Source: Oceanibaculum nanhaiense (GTDB lineage: Bacteria; Pseudomonadota; Alphaproteobacteria; Oceanibaculales; Oceanibaculaceae). From it: a stretch of DNA of 64,000 nucleotides. The DNA lies in assembly GCF_002148795.1 (NCBI RefSeq), contig NZ_MPOB01000004.1, positions 186,001 to 250,000 of the forward strand, in the 5' to 3' direction. The stretch's first letter is position 1. The number at the start of each line of letters is the position of its first letter. Positions 60,527 through 64,000 of the stretch are shown in pieces. Under the pieces are notes generated by a model that had not been told where the DNA came from, did not search any database, and worked only from the letters and a program-made list of their open reading frames with translations. The translations under genes and the position numbers were made by a program.

Positions 60527-61273
60527 ATGAGCATTCTGGACGGCGCTAGCAGATCGGTGACGCCGCGTTTGCGCTGGGGCACGTTTCTGGCCGTGGCGCT
60601 GATGGCGGCGGTCCTGCTGGCATTGCTGATCGGCCAGATGGCGCACCCTCTCAGGATCGCGCAGAGTCTGCTGCCCTTCGCGCTGATCGGCGGCTTCTTG
60701 ATCCGGGGGCTGGGATATCACGCGCCGCACACCCGCTTCGGTGCGGCCAATCTGGTGACGCTGACGCGCGCCGCCGGCGTGTGCCTGCTGGCAGGCTTCG
60801 TCGGCTGGGCGGATGATGCTGCGGCTCTCGGCTGGCTGCTGCCACTGATGGCGGCGGCATTGCTGGCGCTGGACGGGCTGGACGGATGGCTGGCCCGGCG
60901 CTTCGGCCTCGCCAGCGCCTACGGCGCGCGCTTCGACATGGAGGTCGATGGCTTCCTGATCCTGGTGCTGGCGCTGCTGGTGGCCGAAGGCACGGCGGCC
61001 GGGCCCTGGGTCGTGCTGTGCGGGGCATTGCGTTACCTGTTCCTCGCCTGGCTCGCGCTGATGCCGCGCTACGACCGGCCGCTGCCGCCCAGCCTGCGCC
61101 GCAAGAGTGTGTTCGTGGTACAGGCCATTGCCCTTGTCGGCGCGCTGGTGCCCGGCCTGCCGGATATCGCGGCGATTGCCCTGGCGGCGCTGGCGGCCGG
61201 CCTTGTGAGTGCCTCATTCGCCATCGATAGTTTCGGGCTGTATCGAACGGAAAAGAAGGAGCAAACGCCATGA
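60527..61273 (+). CDS. CDP-alcohol phosphatidyltransferase family protein
   Basis: 248-residue integral membrane enzyme of the CDP-alcohol phosphotransferase family. The signature D-x2-D-G-x2-A-R-x8-G-x3-D-x3-D is intact: DGLDGWLARR then GARFDMEVD. It has about six helices. The enzyme moves a phosphoalcohol from a CDP-activated donor to an acceptor alcohol. ATG 60527 is used (GAGG nine bases upstream); a GTG at 60512 adds five residues. First in a plus-strand run with yceI (4-base overlap) and the RibD-like gene. Acceptor unknown. Confidence 0.9.
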   Translation: MSILDGASRSVTPRLRWGTFLAVALMAAVLLALLIGQMAHPLRIAQSLLPFALIGGFLIRGLGYHAPHTRFGAANLVTLTRAAGVCLLAGFVGWADDAAALGWLLPLMAAALLALDGLDGWLARRFGLASAYGARFDMEVDGFLILVLALLVAEGTAAGPWVVLCGALRYLFLAWLALMPRYDRPLPPSLRRKSVFVVQAIALVGALVPGLPDIAAIALAALAAGLVSASFAIDSFGLYRTEKKEQTP

Positions 61274-61881
61274 CCCGAATGCGGCAACTTCCCGCGCTGA
61301 TGATGGCAGCCGTGCTGATGCTGGGTGCCGCGCGCGCCGAAGCAGCGCCGGAGGCCTACAAGATTGACCCGGAGCATCTGTCGATCGGCTTCCTGGTCGA
61401 TCACATTGGCTATGCCAAGGTGCTGGGCCTGTTCCGCGAGGCCGAGGGCAGCTTCCGCTTCGACCGCGAGACGCGCCAGCTTTCCGACCTCACGGTCACC
61501 ATCGACAGTGCCAGCGTCTATACCGCGCACGACAAGCGCGACGAGCATCTGCGCGGGCCGGATTTCCTGAATGCCGGGGAGTTTCCCGAGATCATTTTCA
61601 CCATGACCGGCAGCGAACCGACCGGGGAGCGTACCGGCAAGGTCACCGGAGACCTCACCATCCTCGGCGTCACCAAGCCGGTCACGCTGGAGGTGACCTG
61701 GAACAAGAGTGGCGAATACCCGTTCGGCGGCGGCCTGCTGTCCAAGCCGAACTTCGTCACTGGCATCTCCGCGCGCGGCAGCTTCAAGCGCAGCGACTTC
61801 GGCATGATGTACGCGGTCGAGAATGGCCTGGTCGGCGACAGGGTCGATCTCATCATCGAGGCCGAGGCGATCCGGCAATAG
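61270..61881 (+). CDS. YceI family periplasmic protein
   Basis: 203-residue lipocalin-like beta-barrel protein with a signal peptide (LPALMMAAVLMLGAARAEA, cut before APEAYKI). YceI proteins bind long polyprenyl or quinone-like lipids in the periplasm. The family patterns IDPEHLSIGFLVDHIGYAKV, TAHDKRDEHLRGPDFLNAGE and VTGDLTILGVTKPVTLEV are present. It overlaps the phosphatidyltransferase by four bases, suggesting shared use of a lipid. Confidence 0.93.
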   Translation: MTRMRQLPALMMAAVLMLGAARAEAAPEAYKIDPEHLSIGFLVDHIGYAKVLGLFREAEGSFRFDRETRQLSDLTVTIDSASVYTAHDKRDEHLRGPDFLNAGEFPEIIFTMTGSEPTGERTGKVTGDLTILGVTKPVTLEVTWNKSGEYPFGGGLLSKPNFVTGISARGSFKRSDFGMMYAVENGLVGDRVDLIIEAEAIRQ

Positions 61882-61882
61882 C

Positions 61883-62539
61883 ATGGCGGATGACGATCCC
61901 TGCGCCGGGCTGGAGACGGGGCCCTGGGTGCTCGCCCATCTCGGCCAGAGCCTGGACGGGCGCATCGCGACGGCCAGCGGCAAGTCGCATTATGTGACGG
62001 GGCAGGAGAATATCGTCCATCTGCACCGGCTGCGCGCGCTGGCCGATTGCGTGCTGGTCGGCGCCGGCACAGTGGCGGCGGACGATCCGGCGCTGACCGT
62101 ACGCCATGTGCCGGGGCGCAACCCGGTGCGCGCGGTGATCGACCCGATGGGCCGCCTGCCAGCGGACCGCAAGATATTCACTGACGGAGCGGCGCGGACG
62201 CTGGTGCTGACGGGAATTGCCGAGGGGCCTGGCGAAAGGCTGCTTGTGACATCAGGGCCGGATGGTATGGCGCCTGCTGATATTCTGGCAACGCTGCGCG
62301 GACTCGGCCTTAACCGCATTTTCATTGAGGGCGGCGGGCGCACCGTCTCGACATTCCTGCAGGCCGGGCTGCTGGACCGGTTACAGATCGCGGTGGCGCC
62401 GATGCTGATCGGCTCCGGCATTCCCGCCATCACCCTGCCGGTGATCGACAGTCTGGACAGCGCGCTGCGGCCGCCCGGCCGCATCCTTCCGATGGGCACA
62501 GACGTGCTGTTCGACTTCTATCTCGGGATGCGGGCTTAG
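61883..62539 (+). CDS. RibD C-terminal / dihydrofolate-reductase-like reductase
   Basis: 218-residue NADPH-dependent reductase of the RibD-C group. Seen: LAHLGQSLDGRIATASGKSH (substrate/NADPH loop), LRALADCVLVGAGTVAADDP, RNPVRAVIDPMGRLPADRKI and FIEGGGRTVSTFLQAGLLD. In riboflavin synthesis this domain reduces a ribosylamino-pyrimidine; stand-alone members act on pterin- or pyrimidine-like compounds. No deaminase domain is present. It starts two bases after yceI and overlaps the convergent methyltransferase gene by four bases. Confidence 0.9.
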   Translation: MADDDPCAGLETGPWVLAHLGQSLDGRIATASGKSHYVTGQENIVHLHRLRALADCVLVGAGTVAADDPALTVRHVPGRNPVRAVIDPMGRLPADRKIFTDGAARTLVLTGIAEGPGERLLVTSGPDGMAPADILATLRGLGLNRIFIEGGGRTVSTFLQAGLLDRLQIAVAPMLIGSGIPAITLPVIDSLDSALRPPGRILPMGTDVLFDFYLGMRA

Positions 62540-63393
62540 GTGGGCGGCAGCGCCAGCAGGTCGGTATGCCCGACGCGGTGGCGGCTGGTGCCGGCGCCGA
62601 TGGCGAAGCGGCGGCGCTGCCGCCAATGCTCGATCTCTCCGGCGCGATCCGGCGCGATCTCCAGCGTGGCCTGGACATAGCCGGCCAGCAGCGCTTCCTG
62701 CATGTCCCGGTCTTCGGCTTCCAGCTGCCAGTCGCTGCGGCCGGTCTCGACCGTGAATCCGGCGGCCCTGAAGGCTGCTGCCGCTGCTGGTGCGGCATCG
62801 GGACCGAGCGCCGGGCCGAAGCTCTTGGTGCCGCGCTGATGCCGGTCGAACAGTGTGTGCATCTCCGTATCCAGCCGGTCCACCGGGGTCCAGTCCAGGC
62901 GTCCGTCATAGCTGAGGGCGGCATAGCAGGCGAGGCTATGCAGCCGGCAGAAATCCACCAGCCGCGCCAGCCAGTCGGCGGACACCAGATCGATCAGCGC
63001 AGAGGCGGTGAGCAGCCTCACACCATCCAGCGGCAGGGCATCCATCCGAGCGGACAGATCGGCGTGCTGTGGCGCGAATTTGGCGGAAAAGCCCTTGCCG
63101 GTCACGGTATTGCCGGCCATCACATGGCCGGCCGCCGCCGCCCAGCGGGCGGTGTGGTCCGGGATCGCCTTCAGCAGCGCCGGATCATGGTCAGCCATTA
63201 TCCAGCACTGCCGTCCGCCCAGCAGCGGCGCCAGCGCCCTTAAGGAGGCACCGGTGCCGCAGCCAAGATCGAGAATGCCGATCTCGCCCATCCGCACCCG
63301 CCAGTCGCGCAACCGCTCCAGCAGCGCCTTGTCGCGTGCGGCGGCGTCATAGGGCGCACGCAGGGTAAGCCAGTCGGGGGAGAATCCGCTCAT
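62536..63393 (-). CDS. Class I SAM-dependent methyltransferase
   Basis: 285-residue methyltransferase. The SAM site is ILDLGCGTGASLRALAPLLG, followed by CWIMADHDPALLKAIPDH. The later part includes VRLLTASALIDLVSADWLAR and a C-terminal LLAGYVQATLEIAP region. Substrate cannot be read. It overlaps the glycosyltransferase gene by four bases on the same strand and converges on the RibD-like gene, so the two divergent halves are probably one functional unit. Confidence 0.85.
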   Translation of the reverse strand: MSGFSPDWLTLRAPYDAAARDKALLERLRDWRVRMGEIGILDLGCGTGASLRALAPLLGGRQCWIMADHDPALLKAIPDHTARWAAAAGHVMAGNTVTGKGFSAKFAPQHADLSARMDALPLDGVRLLTASALIDLVSADWLARLVDFCRLHSLACYAALSYDGRLDWTPVDRLDTEMHTLFDRHQRGTKSFGPALGPDAAPAAAAAFRAAGFTVETGRSDWQLEAEDRDMQEALLAGYVQATLEIAPDRAGEIEHWRQRRRFAIGAGTSRHRVGHTDLLALPPT

Positions 63394-64000
63394 AGCGTTT
63401 CCAGAATCCGGGCGAAGGCGCGGGCCTGATCTGGCCAGTGCGGCAAGGTTGTGCGGGCTTTCAGCGCGCCCTGGCGCAGGCTCTGGCGCAGGTTGGTATC
63501 GGCCATCAGCTTTTCCAGCGCTTGCGCGAAGGCGTCGGCATCGCCCGGCGGTACCAGCAGCCCGGCATCGCCCGGCACAGTCGTCGGGATCGCGCCGCCG
63601 GTTGTGCTGAGGACCGGCAGGCCACGCGCCAACGCCTCGGCGAACACCATGCCATAGCCCTCATAATGCGAGGCCAGCGCGAACAGATCGGCCCGGTCGT
63701 AGAGGGCGGCCAGAGCCTCAGCATCGACCTCTCCAAGAAGGGTGATTCGGTCGGACAAGCTCTTGTCCTGAATCAGTTTTTCGACGAGGTCCGCTGTCGC
63801 TTTGTCGCGCGCGCCGCCGGCCAGCGTCAGCGTCCAGTCATGATGGAGAAGTGTACCCAGCGCGGTCAGCAGCACATCATGCCCCTTGCGCGGCGTCAGC
63901 GTGCCGACGGCAAGGATATTCAGGCCAGGGCCGCCGCCGCCCTTCGCGACGGGAGCGGGGTCGGTACCGGGCAGGATCACCGTCACACGCTCTGCCGGCA
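63390..64000 (-). CDS. Glycosyltransferase family 4 protein (cut by window end)
   Basis: C-terminal part (about 203 residues) of a retaining GT-B glycosyltransferase. ILAVGTLTPRKGHDVLLTAL is the start of the nucleotide-sugar domain; SHYEGYGMVFAEALARGLPV holds the E-x7-E motif. The frame stays open to the end of the window, so the real start lies beyond 64000; a GTG at 63986 is within the conserved part and not the start. Coupled to the methyltransferase by a four-base overlap. Acceptor unknown. Confidence 0.9.
   Translation of the reverse strand, partial: PAERVTVILPGTDPAPVAKGGGGPGLNILAVGTLTPRKGHDVLLTALGTLLHHDWTLTLAGGARDKATADLVEKLIQDKSLSDRITLLGEVDAEALAALYDRADLFALASHYEGYGMVFAEALARGLPVLSTTGGAIPTTVPGDAGLLVPPGDADAFAQALEKLMADTNLRQSLRQGALKARTTLPHWPDQARAFARILETL

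Overview
The window is 64 kb of high-GC bacterial chromosome with tightly packed genes, many joined by ATGA/GTGA stop-start overlaps. The housekeeping block at the left (rlmH, gpmI, envC-like, ctpA, divergent polysaccharide deacetylase, rppH), the C-P lyase set and the heterotetrameric sarcosine oxidase together point to an alphaproteobacterium, probably Rhodospirillales-like; genus cannot be fixed from this alone. I see no rRNA, tRNA, CRISPR array, transposase, prophage or origin. No gene-free stretch exceeds about 260 bases.

Layout. 1-6.9 kb: conserved ribosome-methylation, glycolysis, envelope and RNA-decay genes on the plus strand. 7-10.3 kb: a gluconolactonase-like gene, an AraC-type regulator broken by one extra base, a LysE-type exporter and a PuuD-like membrane protein. 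10.3-16.9 kb: a complete tripartite RND efflux operon with a divergent TetR repressor and an AcrR-like operator over its promoter. 17-19.4 kb: HIBADH-type dehydrogenase, an SDR with an altered active site, host-attachment family protein. 19.6-25.4 kb: phosphotransferase, acyl-CoA dehydrogenase, SDR, FCD-GntR regulator, nitroreductase and Old Yellow Enzyme, resembling 4-hydroxyacyl-CoA catabolism. 25.5-39.3 kb: phosphonate locus: phnN behind an MFS gene; phnGHIJKLM plus a PhnZ-like HD oxygenase on the minus strand; phnF divergent; mscL; then phnCDE. 39.5-44.5 kb: polyamine/betaine-type ABC importer with a BetI-like regulator in the middle. 45.4-50.5 kb: soxBDAG. 50.5-60.4 kb: small unknowns, M20 N-carbamoyl-amino-acid/allantoate hydrolase, allantoinase-like deacetylase, class V aminotransferase, orphan LivH-type permease, isochorismatase-like hydrolase, Bcr/CflA exporter and a gamma-glutamyltransferase. 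60.5-64 kb: CDP-alcohol phosphatidyltransferase, YceI, RibD-like reductase, methyltransferase and a glycosyltransferase cut by the window end.

How it works together. The central section is a phosphorus and methylated-nitrogen scavenging zone. PhnCDE would import phosphonates; PhnGHIJKLM and PhnN would convert them to PRPP plus alkane. The HD oxygenase has every PhnZ metal ligand and would add an oxidative C-P cleavage route. Both phn transcription units carry three 11-bp-spaced half-sites resembling PHO boxes, so PhoB control under phosphate starvation is likely, with PhnF as a second local regulator. The neighbouring ABC importer, sarcosine oxidase and amidohydrolases suggest use of N-methylated or carbamoylated amino compounds as carbon and nitrogen sources; these links are inferred from proximity.

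Also notable are several families of palindromic intergenic repeats, three good intrinsic terminators (one between phnD and phnE) and the uncharacterised reductase-methyltransferase-glycosyltransferase group at the right end.
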